Shown here: piece after piece, positions 11,911 through 20,600 of the stretch
Layout: every line of letters begins with the position of its first letter
Numbering within the stretch: position 1 is the first letter of the stretch
Source: Linnemannia hyalina
Lineage: Eukaryota; Mortierellomycota; Mortierellomycetes; Mortierellales; Mortierellaceae
Direction: 5' to 3'
Assembly (NCBI GenBank): GCA_019671135.1
Contig: JAHRHY010000046.1
Coordinates: 1 to 24,259 of the forward strand
DNA: 24,259 nucleotides
Translations under genes and position numbers: made by a program
Notes under the pieces: model-generated
Seen by the model: the letters and a program-made list of their open reading frames with translations, nothing else
Told to the model about the DNA's origin: nothing
Database searches by the model: none

Positions 11911-11944
11911 TTTAACTAATATAAACCTAGAAGGATTATTGTGA

Positions 11945-12028
11945 AGGAGGGTTCCTTTATAGGTAAGAAGGGTTGAGCTGTAAACTCAATAGCTAAAGCT
12001 TTTAAGAGTTCGAATCTCTTGTCTCCTA
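11945..12028 (+). tRNA. trnY: tRNA-Tyr (anticodon GUA)
   Basis: Acceptor AGGAGGG pairs with GTCTCCT (one mismatch), D arm CCTT/AAGG, anticodon stem TTGAG/CTCAA with loop CTGTAAA (GTA), a long variable arm, and T arm AAGAG/CTCTT around TTCGAAT. It abuts trnD with no spacer. The rns-trnY-trnD order is conserved in related fungi. Confidence 0.93.
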
Positions 12029-12102
12029 GAACTAGTAACTCAATTTGGTAGAGAATTTCCTTGTCACGGAAAGAGATATCGGTTCGAATCTGGTCTAGTT
12101 CG
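12029..12102 (+). tRNA. trnD: tRNA-Asp (anticodon GUC)
   Basis: Perfect 7-bp acceptor GAACTAG/CTAGTTC, anticodon stem TTTCC/GGAAA with loop TTGTCAC (GTC), and T arm ATCGG/CTGGT around TTCGAAT. Confidence 0.94.
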
Positions 12103-12108
12103 AACACT

Positions 12109-12130
12109 AAGGATTTGTTTACAAGTCCTT
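12109..12130 (+). promoter_or_regulatory. Strong hairpin between trnD and cox3
   Basis: AAGGATTTGT and ACAAGTCCTT form a 10-bp stem with one G-U pair around a minimal loop. It lies 6 bases after trnD and about 85 bases before the cox3 ATG. It may mark the processed 5' end of the cox3 transcript or protect it. The role is inferred. Confidence 0.5.
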
Positions 12131-12170
12131 ACTCTAGGGGGTTTTACCTTTTAGAAATACAATTTATGAT

Positions 12171-12203
12171 TGTAAAAATGATTTTAGACAAAAATAATAA
12201 ATA
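12171..12203 (+). repeat. cox3 leader segment, duplicated at 22410-22442
   Basis: This 33-base block just upstream of the cox3 start is repeated exactly at 22410-22442, just upstream of the large unknown ORF. Weaker similarity continues to both ATG codons. Leader sequences of fungal cox3 mRNAs bind gene-specific translation activators in yeast, so the copy may carry a translation signal (inference). Confidence 0.85.
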
Positions 12204-12214
12204 AATACTCATAT

Positions 12215-13024
12215 ATGACATATCTAGATAGAAGTCATTTTCAAGACCATCCATTTCACCTGGTGTCACCTAGTCCCTGACCCTTATATACTAGTATATC
12301 TTTACTAGGGTTAACAATAAATGCAGTTTTTGCTATGCATTTATTCTCAAATAGCTATATATTTTTTTATATCAGCTTATTTTTAGTTATTTCATCTATG
12401 TCATTATGATTTAAGGATATAATAGCTGAAGGTACATACCTTGGTAATCATACTTTAGCTGTACAAAAAGGATTAAACATGGGTGTGATATTATTTATAA
12501 TATCTGAAGTTATGTTCTTTTTAGCTATCTTCTGAGCCTTTTTCCACAGTGCTTTAACACCTACAGTAGAATTAGGTAGTCAATGACCACCAATGGGTAT
12601 AGAACCTGTTAATCCTTTTGAATTACCTTTATTAAATACTGTAATACTATTATCAAGTGGAGCTACTATAACTTATGCTCACCATTCTTTAATTAAAGGT
12701 GAAAGAAAAGGTGCTTTATATGGATCTATTTTTACAGTAGTACTTGCAATGATATTTACAGTATTCCAAGGAATAGAATATAATGTATCTTCTTTCACAA
12801 TTAGTGATGGTGTATTTGGAGCATGTTTCTTCTTTGGTACAGGTTTTCACGGATTCCATGTTATAATAGGTACAATCTTTTTAGGTGTTGCTTTATGAAG
12901 AATATATGCATATCATTTAACAGATCATCACCATTTAGGTTACGAAGCCGGAATTTTATACTGACATTTCGTGGATGTCGTATGACTATTTTTATACATA
13001 TCTATGTATTACTGAGGTTCTTAA
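12215..13024 (+). CDS. cox3: Cytochrome c oxidase subunit 3
   Basis: Structural subunit of complex IV core. The 269-residue product reads in one frame with TGA as Trp. Typical text is present: [20 protein letters not shown], the segment [40 protein letters not shown] and the ending [16 protein letters not shown]. Seven membrane helices are expected for the family and can be traced. It has no introns. It is separated from trnD by a leader holding a hairpin and the duplicated 33-base block. Confidence 0.97.
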
Positions 13025-13630
13025 CTATCTAGTTAGCCTCCCCTGTATTCATATAATTGTATAGATTCTAACAAAAAACAAAAAGAATAGATTTAAAGGA
13101 ATTGATAAAACCAAAAACATAACTCAACCTACTGTAAAGAATATTAAAAATATAGTTATTCCGCTTATTTCTGTATTACATACTAGATGAAAGTATCCAT
13201 GCTATGTATAACTCAGGCGTTGTTTATGTACTTGAGGATATTTTCCATAGAGAGTATACATAAATTAGTTTGACAAAGAAACTATTAAGATTAAATAAAA
13301 ATTAATTCAACAAAAATTATATAATAATGTATTTTTAAGTATATCAAAGGAGGAAGATAATACTAAAAAATGCATATCTTTATATAAAGAAGGAATGAAA
13401 AATCTTCAAGATTTAAATAAGCAAATTCTTCTAGCTAAAAAAGCATTTGAATATGGTCCTATACAAATAGAATCTCATGTCTCAATAGGAGTAGAAAAAT
13501 ATCGTAGACATCTTTGGATAAGAAACTAACTAATCTATTAAAACTACCTTTTTTCTCTAAATTACTAAAGGAAACTTTTGGAAAATACTTAATAGTTGAT
13601 AGTTAAAGGCATAAGAGATTATGTCTTTAA
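13025..13630 (+). pseudogene. Spacer with relics of an unidentified ORF
   Basis: Between cox3 and trnN several protein-like stretches appear in changing frames. Frame 13065-13211 reads ILTKNKKNRFKGIDKTKN onward (48 codons). A different frame up to TAA 13261 contains LDESIHAMYNSGVVYVLEDI. Frame 13299-13529 (76 codons, with an ATG at 13395) ends in EGMKNLQDLNKQILLAKKAF and VSIGVEKYRRHLWIRN. The last piece looks genuinely coding. The whole is best read as a decayed foreign gene with at least one stop and one frame change. I do not recognise the family. Confidence 0.4.
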
Positions 13631-13701
13631 GTTTCTATAGCTCAACGGTAGAGCATAGTACTGTTAATACTATGATAGATGTTCGATTCATCTTAGAGAC
13701 T
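13631..13701 (+). tRNA. trnN: tRNA-Asn (anticodon GUU)
   Basis: Acceptor GTTTCTA/TAGAGAC, D arm GCTC/GAGC around AACGGTA, anticodon stem TAGTA/TACTA with loop CTGTTAA (GTT), and T arm AGATG/CATCT around TTCGATT. In several related genomes trnN lies before cox3; here it is after it. Confidence 0.94.
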
Positions 13702-13709
13702 TTTACATA

Positions 13710-13790
13710 GGAAAAATCTCCATTGGTAAGGTAAGATACTTGCTATGTATTGTGTTAATACACTTAGGTGTTCAAATCACCTTTTTTCCG
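13710..13790 (+). tRNA. trnS: tRNA-Ser (anticodon GCU)
   Basis: Acceptor GGAAAAA/TTTTTCC, anticodon stem GATAC/GTATT with loop TTGCTAT (GCT), long variable arm GTGT-TAAT-ACAC, and T arm AGGTG/CACCT around TTCAAAT. It reads AGU/AGC. Confidence 0.92.
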
Positions 13791-13874
13791 AACGTATTCT
13801 TGCTTTAGTCTTGCACTACAAAATTTAATAAATAAAAAAAAAACAATAATTAACTTTGAAAAAAAAATAACGGA

Positions 13875-14543
13875 ATGAACGAATTATTTACCGTACTAGA
13901 ATCTATTAGTAATGGGTTTGATGTAAAATCTTTAGATGGATTAAGTTTATTAGCTTTAGGGGCAGGTATAGCTGTTATTACTACCAAAAATCCAATACAA
14001 TCTTTAATCTGTTTAATTGCATTGTTTGGATTTATAGCTGTTTATCTTATTTTCTGTGGTTTAACCTTTATAGGGTTTTCTTACTTGATAGTATATATAG
14101 GTGCAGTGTCTATATTATTTTTATTTATCTTGATGTTAATTAATATTCGTAGTAGTGAATTACAAAGTAATAATTCTAACAGTATACCTTTAGCTTTATT
14201 TATTGTATTGTTAATTAATTTTGTAGTTTTTGAGGTACTACCTTATTCTATTGCAATTTTAAATAATTATACTAACCGAATAAATAATAGTATATATTCA
14301 AATTTAAATAATAAACAATTTATAGATTTAGATTATAATAATGCATCAAGGTTTGTTTCAAGTAATTCATGGGATGGTAATATAAATGAAACAAGTCACA
14401 TCTCTGCTATAGGTAATATATTATATACAAGTTATAATATATGACTATTTATGGCCAGTTTTATTTTACTACTAGCAATGGTAGGTGCTATAGTGATAAC
14501 TATAGATAACAAAAAAGTTGCAGAGGAGTTAATTCAACGGTAG
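13875..14543 (+). CDS. nad6: NADH dehydrogenase subunit 6
   Basis: Membrane subunit of complex I. The 222-residue product has the family core GFIAVYLIFCGLTFIGFSYLIVYIGAVSILFLFILML, with the helix-3 motif at about residues 72-83, a hydrophilic Asn/Ser-rich insertion (about residues 98-180, fungal-type) and a final helix LFMASFILLLAMVGAIVITI. The stop TAG at 14541-14543 lies inside the D loop of trnV, so the last 21 bases of the gene are shared with the tRNA. No earlier stop exists. Confidence 0.95.
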
Positions 14544-14594
14544 AATGTCTGTTTTACACACAGTTTGTTAAAGGTTCAAATCCTTTACTCCTTA
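14523..14594 (+). tRNA. trnV: tRNA-Val (anticodon UAC)
   Basis: Acceptor GAGGAGT/ACTCCTT, D arm ATTC/GAAT around AACGGTA, anticodon loop TTTACAC (TAC) on a stem with one T-T, and T arm AAAGG/CCTTT around TTCAAAT. Its 5' part overlaps the 3' end of nad6 by 21 bases. It is the first of the conserved V-I-S-W-P block before rnl. Confidence 0.92.
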
Positions 14595-14596
14595 GG

Positions 14597-14667
14597 GATT
14601 CTTTAACTTAATGGTAAAGTGCATTTTTGATAAGAATGAAATTTAAGTTCAAATCTTAAAAGAATTA
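14597..14667 (+). tRNA. trnI: tRNA-Ile (anticodon GAU)
   Basis: Acceptor GATTCTT/AAGAATT, D arm ACTT/AAGT around AATGGTA, anticodon stem CATTT/GAATG with loop TTGATAA (GAT), and T arm TTAAG/CTTAA around TTCAAAT. Confidence 0.93.
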
Positions 14668-14681
14668 AAATGAAAACTCAT

Positions 14682-14767
14682 AGAGAATTGGCTGAGTGGT
14701 TTAAGGCGGTAAGTTTGAGTTTTATTAAGTTGTATAAACTGCATCCGTTCAAATCGGATATTCTCTG
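14682..14767 (+). tRNA. trnS: tRNA-Ser (anticodon UGA)
   Basis: Acceptor AGAGAAT/ATTCTCT, anticodon stem GTAAG/TTTAT with loop TTTGAGT (TGA, UCN codons), a long class II variable arm, and T arm ATCCG/CGGAT around TTCAAAT. Confidence 0.93.
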
Positions 14768-14772
14768 TTTAT

Positions 14773-14844
14773 AAGAGCATAATTTAATAGGCAAAATAGG
14801 AAGCTTCAACCTTCAATTTCTTGGTTCAAATCCAAGTACTCTTG
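14773..14844 (+). tRNA. trnW: tRNA-Trp (anticodon UCA)
   Basis: Acceptor AAGAGCA/TACTCTT (one mismatch), D arm ATTT/AAAT, anticodon loop CTTCAAC (TCA), and T arm CTTGG/CCAAG around TTCAAAT. The UCA anticodon reads UGA as well as UGG, which explains the TGA-for-Trp use across the window. Confidence 0.93.
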
Positions 14845-14875
14845 AATTAATATAATTTTATAAAACTAGTATTTA

Positions 14876-14947
14876 CGGATTATGGCTGAGTGGTAAAGCG
14901 CTTTCTTTGGGAGAAAGATACCCTAAGTTCGAATCTTAGTAACCCGA
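14876..14947 (+). tRNA. trnP: tRNA-Pro (anticodon UGG)
   Basis: Acceptor CGGATTA/TAACCCG (one mismatch), D arm GCTG/AAGC-type, anticodon stem CTTTC/GAAAG with loop TTTGGGA (TGG), and T arm CTAAG/CTTAG around TTCGAAT. It is the last tRNA before rnl. Confidence 0.93.
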
Positions 14948-17817
14948 TAAAAAAAACTTAGAAGCATTAGTAATAAGCAATATAACTAGATATATATAAT
15001 TTAAATGTATAAAAATAAGTATACAAAGAAATAGTTATGGAGTTTTAGCTATGTATTAAAGAGAAATCATTATTAATATAATTAATTATAATAATATAAA
15101 CTCTAAGAGAAATTTAATAATAAACAAAGTGAATTGAAATATCTTAGTAACTTTAGGAAAAGAAATCAAAAGAGATTCCATGAATAGTGTGAGCGAAAGT
15201 GGAGAAGTCTAAAAAGTAAAATGGTATCTAAACAGTTTGAATACTATGGGGAACCTTCCTCAAAGACTAAATATAATACATGAGCTATAGAATAGAGTAC
15301 CGTGAGGGAACAAATAAAAATAGTTATTTTATAAGCAGTTTGAAAAAAAAACGTACCTTTTGCATAATGGGTCACCAAGTTAACATTAGATGCGAGTAAA
15401 TACGTAGTTAAACCGAGCGTTAAAATAACGGTATTAGTATCTAAAGTTAGACCCGAAGCCTGGTGATTTTACCATAATCAGGATTATAAAAGTCCGAACG
15501 GAATATTGTAGCAAAAATATCCGAAGAATTATGGTAGGTATAGTGAAAGACAATACTGACTAGGATAGCTGGTTTTCTGCGAAACCTATAATAGTAGGCA
15601 ATTTAATTAAACATCTTAGCAGGTACAGAATTTAATCTCAGACAAGACAAAAACTACTAGTTTTTGTTCTATATTGTACAAATTGGGGGATCGTGAAGAT
15701 TTTATCAGTGAGTATGTAGACTCGGAATGGCAAAGATGTATGTTAAATTATCAGACATAGAATGATAAGGTTGTATGTCAAAAGGGAAACAGCCCAGAAC
15801 AAGAGTTAAGGTTCCTAAATTATTAGTTAAGTGAAATTAAGAAAGTTTTTATTTAAGTCGACAAGGAGATAGGCTTAGAAGCAGCCATAATTTTATGACC
15901 TCGTAACAGAGCGCTTGTTAAGTTGTAGAAGCATCGAAAATTTAACGGATCTAAACAATATACCGAAACCTTGTCCATATAAGGTAAAATGAATTTTTAA
16001 TTATATGGGGTAGCAGAACGTTGAATTAAACTAAGACTTCTATTTTTTAAATAAAAGTAAATATTATATTTAAAAAGATTTTTTAATTCTAGGTTTTATT
16101 ATAAGTTAAAAGAGATTTTAACTGACAAAGAGTAATATTTCTTAGGTACAAAAATTAACAGATCTTTTCTAAATATTAAAGAATGAAATTCAAGTGAGAA
16201 TGGTGACATGAGTAACTAAAAGAAAAATTTAATTTTTCCGCCTAAAGCTTATGGATGATATTAAGTAACGGCCTCTAAGTTTAAAATTATCTAAAGGTTT
16301 AAACGATGAGAAATCTTTATTACTAAGGACGACATTTTAGTGTAAAATGTACTGGAAAAATAGTAATACGATTATACTAATTATTCAATAGAATAAGGAT
16401 ATAACGAGAATAACCGTACCTAGATTCTGAAACAAGTAAGCTAGTAGAGAATACGAAGGCGTAAATGAGCTAACAATCATAAAGGAACTCGGCAAATTGA
16501 CTACCGTAACTTCGGAATAAGGAGGGCTCATTATTCTTGATTAATATCAAGTAAAAAGGAAGAAGCATGAAATAGTGTTGTACGACTGTTTAATTAAAAC
16601 ACAGCACTTTGCTGAAAGATTAAAAATCTAAGTATAAAGTGTGAGATCTGCCCGGTGCCGGTACTGGTTAACAGAGTACAACTAGGCTATACTACTATCC
16701 TAATGTTGACGGAAACCCCGGGTTAAAGGCGGCCTTAACGTGAGGGTCCTAAGGTGAGCTAAATCTGCCCTTGGCCGTTAAATGCGGTCTCTGCATGAAT
16801 GGCTGTACCCAGATACAACAGCTCGCTCCTATGATGACATCAGTGAAATTGGAATTAGCTGTGCAAGACTACAGCTTACCTCTAGTTAGACGAGGAAGGA
16901 CCCTATGCAGCTTTACTGTTCCCTTAATTATAGATTATGTTTAAGCAATTTTCAGATTATAAGGTAATCGATCTGATAAATATGGAAAACCTTTTATTTT
17001 TCTTTCATTTGAATGAACTAATTTTAGGACTAGTTTGGATTTTTTATTCTGAAGTAAAATTTAGTCTAAAATTCTTTTTCTAGTAGTAAATTAACCTAGT
17101 TCAGCTTATTTATGTAATAGTACCAGTAAGTACCCTTGGTGAGAAACTATCGCTAGGAGACAGTTTATGTGGGGCACAGACCCTGTAAAGAGTTAAACAG
17201 GAGGTCTAACAATATATTATTATTTAGTTTGCTATCTTGAATAAAGAAATATTTCTTGATCATTTTAAATTAAAATCTATCTATATCTAATATATATATA
17301 TTTAAATTACGGTAGGATGTTTTACTACATTGAAAGTTAGAGATGTTAAAAATATTATAAAGGCACAAGTTCTTTTAAATCTTTTTTTTGATTATTTTAT
17401 AATAATCTTTGTTACATCTAAAAAGCTCAACGGCTAAATCCTGCCTTACTGTTTGATTTATCAACAAATCTTACAGTTGCGCTAAGCAGGGCATAGGATC
17501 ACAAGATACAATAAGGAAAGATCTTGGATTATAGGAAAAGCTACGCTAGGGATGTTTGTCCTATAAATATTTTTTATTTTATAAAAGTAAAAAAATAATT
17601 AATATAAATTGGGTAAATTTCAAGAATTACTATTTTAGTAAACTTGAAGCGAATTTTATTTTTTAACACTATAGTAAGATAAAAACGTTTCAACGACTAT
17701 AGGGTGAGTAATATGTTAGATTTTTTAATCAATTAAACAATAATCCCTTTTTAACTATCCAACATTTTTGAATTTTATAATTTAAGTTCAATAAGACTAA
17801 AATAAATTCAATTTTTT

Positions 17818-19170
17818 ATGAATAATAACAAAATTTTAAACATAATTTAAAAAATAACTCCTCAAATTATTAAATTTAAAGTTAAAAAAAGATGCAGGTA
17901 GGATATGCGAAGTATTTACCTTCTTTTTCTAAAGAATGAATTAATACAATATATTCTTTCGATAAAAATATATTAAGTAATATACCTACTTTCACAGATA
18001 ATATAAATAAGATTATACGAAGTTATTTTAATTTGTTTTTTTAAAAACCGTAAATTCTTCTGGTATGTCTAAATTTTATATTACTTAAAAGAAGACGTAA
18101 CTTTTTAAGAAGAATTTTTACAAGTAATGCTGAAATTAAACATACTAATAATAAAATTATTATAAACTCTATATATATTTTAAACAGAGAAAAAAATATA
18201 TTAAAAGAAAAGTATTTAAAAATGAATTATGCTATAAATGAAAAATGATAAACAACAATTTTTTAGACTATATAGACGAAATATAAGATTTATACATAGA
18301 ATGTTATGTAATATTAAATAATAGATATAAATTTATTCCTAGTTTTATACGAAAAGATGTTATATTTATTTTAAAACTAAAAATTAGATTTAATTTCAAT
18401 AAATTTGAACAAAATTAATAATATATTTATTTAACAAAAAGTTATGGAAGTAAATTAATAGCTCGTTATTTAGAATTCACATATGAAAAAATTAAGAATC
18501 CATAGTTTCACTGATATTTCTTCTAAATACTTTTAATTTAATAATTTAATATGTTACCGTGTTGTAAGTAATTATTTTAAATAAAATTAGAATATTAAAA
18601 AATAAAAAAATAGAATATAATATTGTAAATTTAAAATATTTTGTTAATAATCCTGATTTATTTACTAATATCATTGCTTTAAAATTAAAAAGAAAAAATA
18701 TTAGACGTTTAAAAGAAATGTCTAGAGTTTTAAATAGAACTCATTTACCTAAAACAAATACTATAAAAGAAAGAACATATGTAAAAAGAAGTATGGATAT
18801 TTATAAAAACAAGTATAATAATTTAAAAATTATTTCTAATCTAAAAACAACAAGTTTCGACAAAGTTTTAAACACTATTAATAATAATAGCAAGAATATC
18901 TCTGAAGATATATATAATTCAATTAAGTACAAAAATTTAGGTGGAATTAGAATAGAAATAAAAGGTAGATTAACTAAACGATATAGAGCTGACCGATCAA
19001 TTTATTCATTACGTTGAAAAGGAGGACTAAAAAATATTGATTCTTCTTTCCAAAAAATAAGTACAACCTTATTTAGAGGAAATGTTAAATCAAATACTGC
19101 CTATTCAGTTTTAGCATCTAAAAGACGTATTGGAGCTTTTGCTGTTAAAGGTTGAATAGCTGGTAAATAA
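17818..19170 (+). pseudogene. rps3: Ribosomal protein S3 gene, N-terminal two thirds broken
   Basis: Small-subunit ribosomal protein normally encoded inside this rnl intron. From ATG 17818 to TAA 19170 is 1353 bases, about the size of an intact gene (roughly 450 codons). The C-terminal part is open from 18568 (200 codons). It carries the family ending: GGIRIEIKGRLTKRYRADRS, WKGGLKNIDSSF and SKRRIGAFAVKGWIAGK. Upstream, recognisable rps3 text survives in pieces (GYAKYLPSFSKEWINTIYSF at 17901 on; TSNAEIKHTNNKIIINSIY near 18125; SYGSKLIARYLE near 18440). It is cut by TAA at 17848, 18042, 18051, 18249, 18284, 18416 and 18565, TAG at 18503, and at least three frame changes. It may be a true pseudogene replaced by a nuclear copy, or only the C-terminal part may be made. 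Confidence 0.75.
18568..19170 (+). CDS. rps3: Remaining open part of rps3 (C-terminal domain)
   Basis: 200 codons without TAA or TAG, in one frame with two TGA Trp codons (19015 and 19153). The first ATG is at 18718, giving 150 residues; ATA codons upstream could serve as earlier starts. The product is very basic and keeps the RNA-binding end of mitochondrial S3 (LGGIRIEIKGRLTKRYRADR at about 18940-18995). This part is conserved while the upstream part is ruined. That could mean the C-terminal domain is still translated or that decay is recent. Confidence 0.5.
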
Positions 19171-19877
19171 ATTTTATTAAACAAACTATTAAATTATAAA
19201 AATTCAAAATGAAGACATAGTCTGAACCCTTTTGCAAAAAAGGGAAGTATCATTAATATGATAACACACAGAACAGGCTAATTTGCGCAAGAGTGTACAA
19301 AATGAGTGCGCGGTTTGGCACCTCGATGTCGGCTTAACTTATCCTCATGGATGCAGGAACTATGTAGGGTGCGACTGTTCGTCGATTAAAAAGTTACATG
19401 AGCTGGGTTAAATACGTCGTGAGACAGTATGGTTTCTATCTTCTAGGGGGAATTAGAATAAAATAAGAACGAACTTTTGTACGAAAGGAACAAGAATGAT
19501 TTAGTCTAAGATTAGTTAATTCTAGTTTTAGATGAAATAATAGTTACTAACCTATGGTTTACCTGTTGTTTATATGTCCCTAATATTAAGACTATCGAAA
19601 ACTCGATAAATAATGTTATAATCTTATAACATTAAGGGAATGTTTCTCTCACTAAGATAAATATATAGTATAGGCACGGCAGGGACGCTAAGTTGGTTAA
19701 AGATAAGTGCTGAAAGCATATAGGCACGAGGCTTATCTTAAGATATTTCTTAAATATACGTATTAGAATAATACGAAAAATGTTATAGGTTTTATTTGTA
19801 AGAATTTAGAAATTTTTAAGAACAAAATACTAATTTTATATATTACTATTTATACATATATCTAGTTTATTTTTAAA

Positions 19878-19948
19878 GCTTGGTTAGCATAAAAGTAATG
19901 TAATTGTTTTGTAATCAATTGAAGCAAGTGCAATACTTGCACTGAGCT
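19878..19948 (+). tRNA. trnT: tRNA-Thr (anticodon UGU)
   Basis: Acceptor GCTTGGT/ACTGAGC, D arm GCAT/ATGT, anticodon stem ATTGT/TCAAT (last pair T-T) with loop TTTGTAA (TGT), and T arm GCAAG/CTTGC around TGCAATA. It is the first tRNA after rnl, as in related fungi. Confidence 0.9.
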
Positions 19949-19963
19949 TAAAAAGACAAGGGG

Positions 19964-20035
19964 GGATTAGAAGTCAAATGGTTCGACATAGCTCTTTCAA
20001 TGCTACCTTAGCAGGTTCAATTCCTGTCTAGTCTA
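19964..20035 (+). tRNA. trnE: tRNA-Glu (anticodon UUC)
   Basis: Acceptor GGATTAG/CTAGTCT, D arm GTC/GAC, anticodon stem TAGCT/TGCTA with loop CTTTCAA (TTC), and T arm GCAGG/CCTGT around TTCAATT. Confidence 0.92.
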
Positions 20036-20036
20036 A

Positions 20037-20110
20037 AGTAAGTTGGTGGAATAGTTTACACGTTCGGCTCATGTCCGGAATTTATGAAGGTGCGAACCCT
20101 TTACTTGCGT
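20037..20110 (+). tRNA. trnM: tRNA-Met (anticodon CAU), copy 1, possibly the initiator
   Basis: Acceptor AGTAAGT/ACTTGCG has an unpaired 1-72 position (A opposite G), a feature expected of initiator tRNAs. Anticodon stem TTCGG/CCGGA holds loop CTCATGT (CAT). T arm is GAAGG/CCTTT with loop TGCGAAC. The assignment as initiator is an inference from the 1-72 mismatch. Confidence 0.88.
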
Positions 20111-20150
20111 ATAAAAATATTAAATAGTACTAGACTTTTTTATAAAATTG

Positions 20151-20167
20151 CATAGAAGTATTTGTAA
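20151..20167 (+). repeat. 17-base dispersed repeat, copy 2 (upstream of trnM)
   Basis: Identical to 4270-4286. It lies 34 bases before the second tRNA-Met; the first copy lies 31 bases before tRNA-Cys. Confidence 0.5.
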
Positions 20168-20201
20168 TAATCCATTTTATTATATCAATATATTATTGAT
20201 A

Positions 20202-20274
20202 GCCTGTTTAGCTTAATTGGTAAAGTATACTGCTCATAACAGTAATTATAAAAGTTCAAGTCTTTTGATAGGTA
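20202..20274 (+). tRNA. trnM: tRNA-Met (anticodon CAU), copy 2
   Basis: Acceptor GCCTGTT/GATAGGT is fully paired with G-U pairs, D arm GCTT/AAGT around AATTGGTA, anticodon stem TACTG/CAGTA with loop CTCATAA (CAT), and T arm AAAAG/CTTTT around TTCAAGT. The paired 1-72 position suggests the elongator. Confidence 0.92.
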
Positions 20275-20279
20275 TAAAA

Positions 20280-20350
20280 GTGAGTATAGGTTAATGGTAG
20301 ACTTATCGACTTCCAATCGAGGTGTGTCAGTTCAATTCTGACTATTCATA
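20280..20350 (+). tRNA. trnG: tRNA-Gly (anticodon UCC)
   Basis: Acceptor GTGAGTA/TATTCAT, D arm GGTT/GACT around AATGGTA, anticodon loop CTTCCAA (TCC) on a four-pair stem, and T arm GTCAG/CTGAC around TTCAATT. In many related genomes trnG sits between cox3 and nad6, so it has moved here. Confidence 0.91.
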
Positions 20351-20382
20351 ATAAATAGAATGTACTCTAGACAGAAAACGAA

Positions 20383-20464
20383 GTCCGAGTGATGAAATTG
20401 GTAAACATGACAAATTTAAAATTTGTTGACGAAAGTCTTAAAGGTTCAAGTCCTTTTTCGGACA
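20383..20464 (+). tRNA. trnL: tRNA-Leu (anticodon UAA)
   Basis: Acceptor GTCCGAG/TTCGGAC, anticodon stem ACAAA/TTTGT with loop TTTAAAA (TAA), variable arm GAC-GAAA-GTC, and T arm AAAGG/CCTTT around TTCAAGT. Confidence 0.94.
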
Positions 20465-20512
20465 ACTACAGTTTAAATAATAATTAAGCTTAAAGAAGTA
20501 TATTATATATAC

Positions 20513-20561
20513 CCATAAACTTCATATATAATATATTTAGCCATAAACTCCATATATATGG
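20513..20561 (+). repeat. Imperfect direct repeat with a palindrome, upstream of nad4
   Basis: CCATAAACTTCATATATA (20513) recurs as CCATAAACTCCATATATA (20541), 28 bases apart with one difference. The second copy ends in the 12-base palindrome CCATATATATGG (20550-20561). It sits 40 bases before the nad4 start, in the leader of a gene that is in a non-standard place. Confidence 0.6.
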
Positions 20562-20600
20562 TGATATTATTAAAATATTTACATTTTTATTTTTCATTTC

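Larger units (their letters stand above)
17554..19271 (+). other. Group I intron in rnl (site equivalent to E. coli 2449)
   Basis: The exon junction CTAGGGAT | AACAGGCTAA is the classic omega-type insertion point. The intron is 1718 bases and ends in G, as group I introns do. The R element (GTTTCAACGACTATA at 17687-17701) and the S element (GAAGACATAGTCT at 19211-19223) supply the two strands of P7. A P9-like hairpin CCCTTTT-GC-AAAAAAGGG follows S. Instead of a homing endonuclease it carries rps3 in the large loop between R and S, as usual in Pezizomycotina (subgroup IA). Confidence 0.9.
14960..19760 (+). rRNA. rnl: Large subunit ribosomal RNA, two exons with one intron
   Basis: Exon 1 runs from about 14960 (5' end estimated) to 17553, and exon 2 from 19272 to about 19760 (3' end estimated). 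Landmarks are GACTAGGATAGCTGGTTTTC (about 15558), GAACTCGGCAAATTGACTAC (about 16485), CTGCCCGGTGCCGGTACTGG (about 16649), GCATGAATGGCTGTACC (about 16793), AACAGGCTAATTTGCGCAAG at the start of exon 2, GGCACCTCGATGTCGGCTTA, and the sarcin-ricin-type TACGAAAGGAAC near 19481. Several extra bases lie in parts of domain V that are normally nearly invariant. For example, GACGAGGAAGGACCC stands where GACGAGAAGACCC is usual. The gene follows trnP and precedes trnT as in related fungi. Confidence 0.92.

Noticed and set aside
10665..12107. Minus-strand ORFs across rns and the trnY/trnD genes
   Set aside because: These positions are structured RNA genes; the ORFs are by-products of rRNA and tRNA sequence.
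12823..13032. Second + strand ORF overlapping the end of cox3
   Set aside because: Out of frame with the well-conserved cox3 protein and has no protein-like features.
17554..19271. Homing endonuclease in the rnl intron
   Set aside because: No LAGLIDADG or GIY-YIG motif; the readable protein text is rps3.
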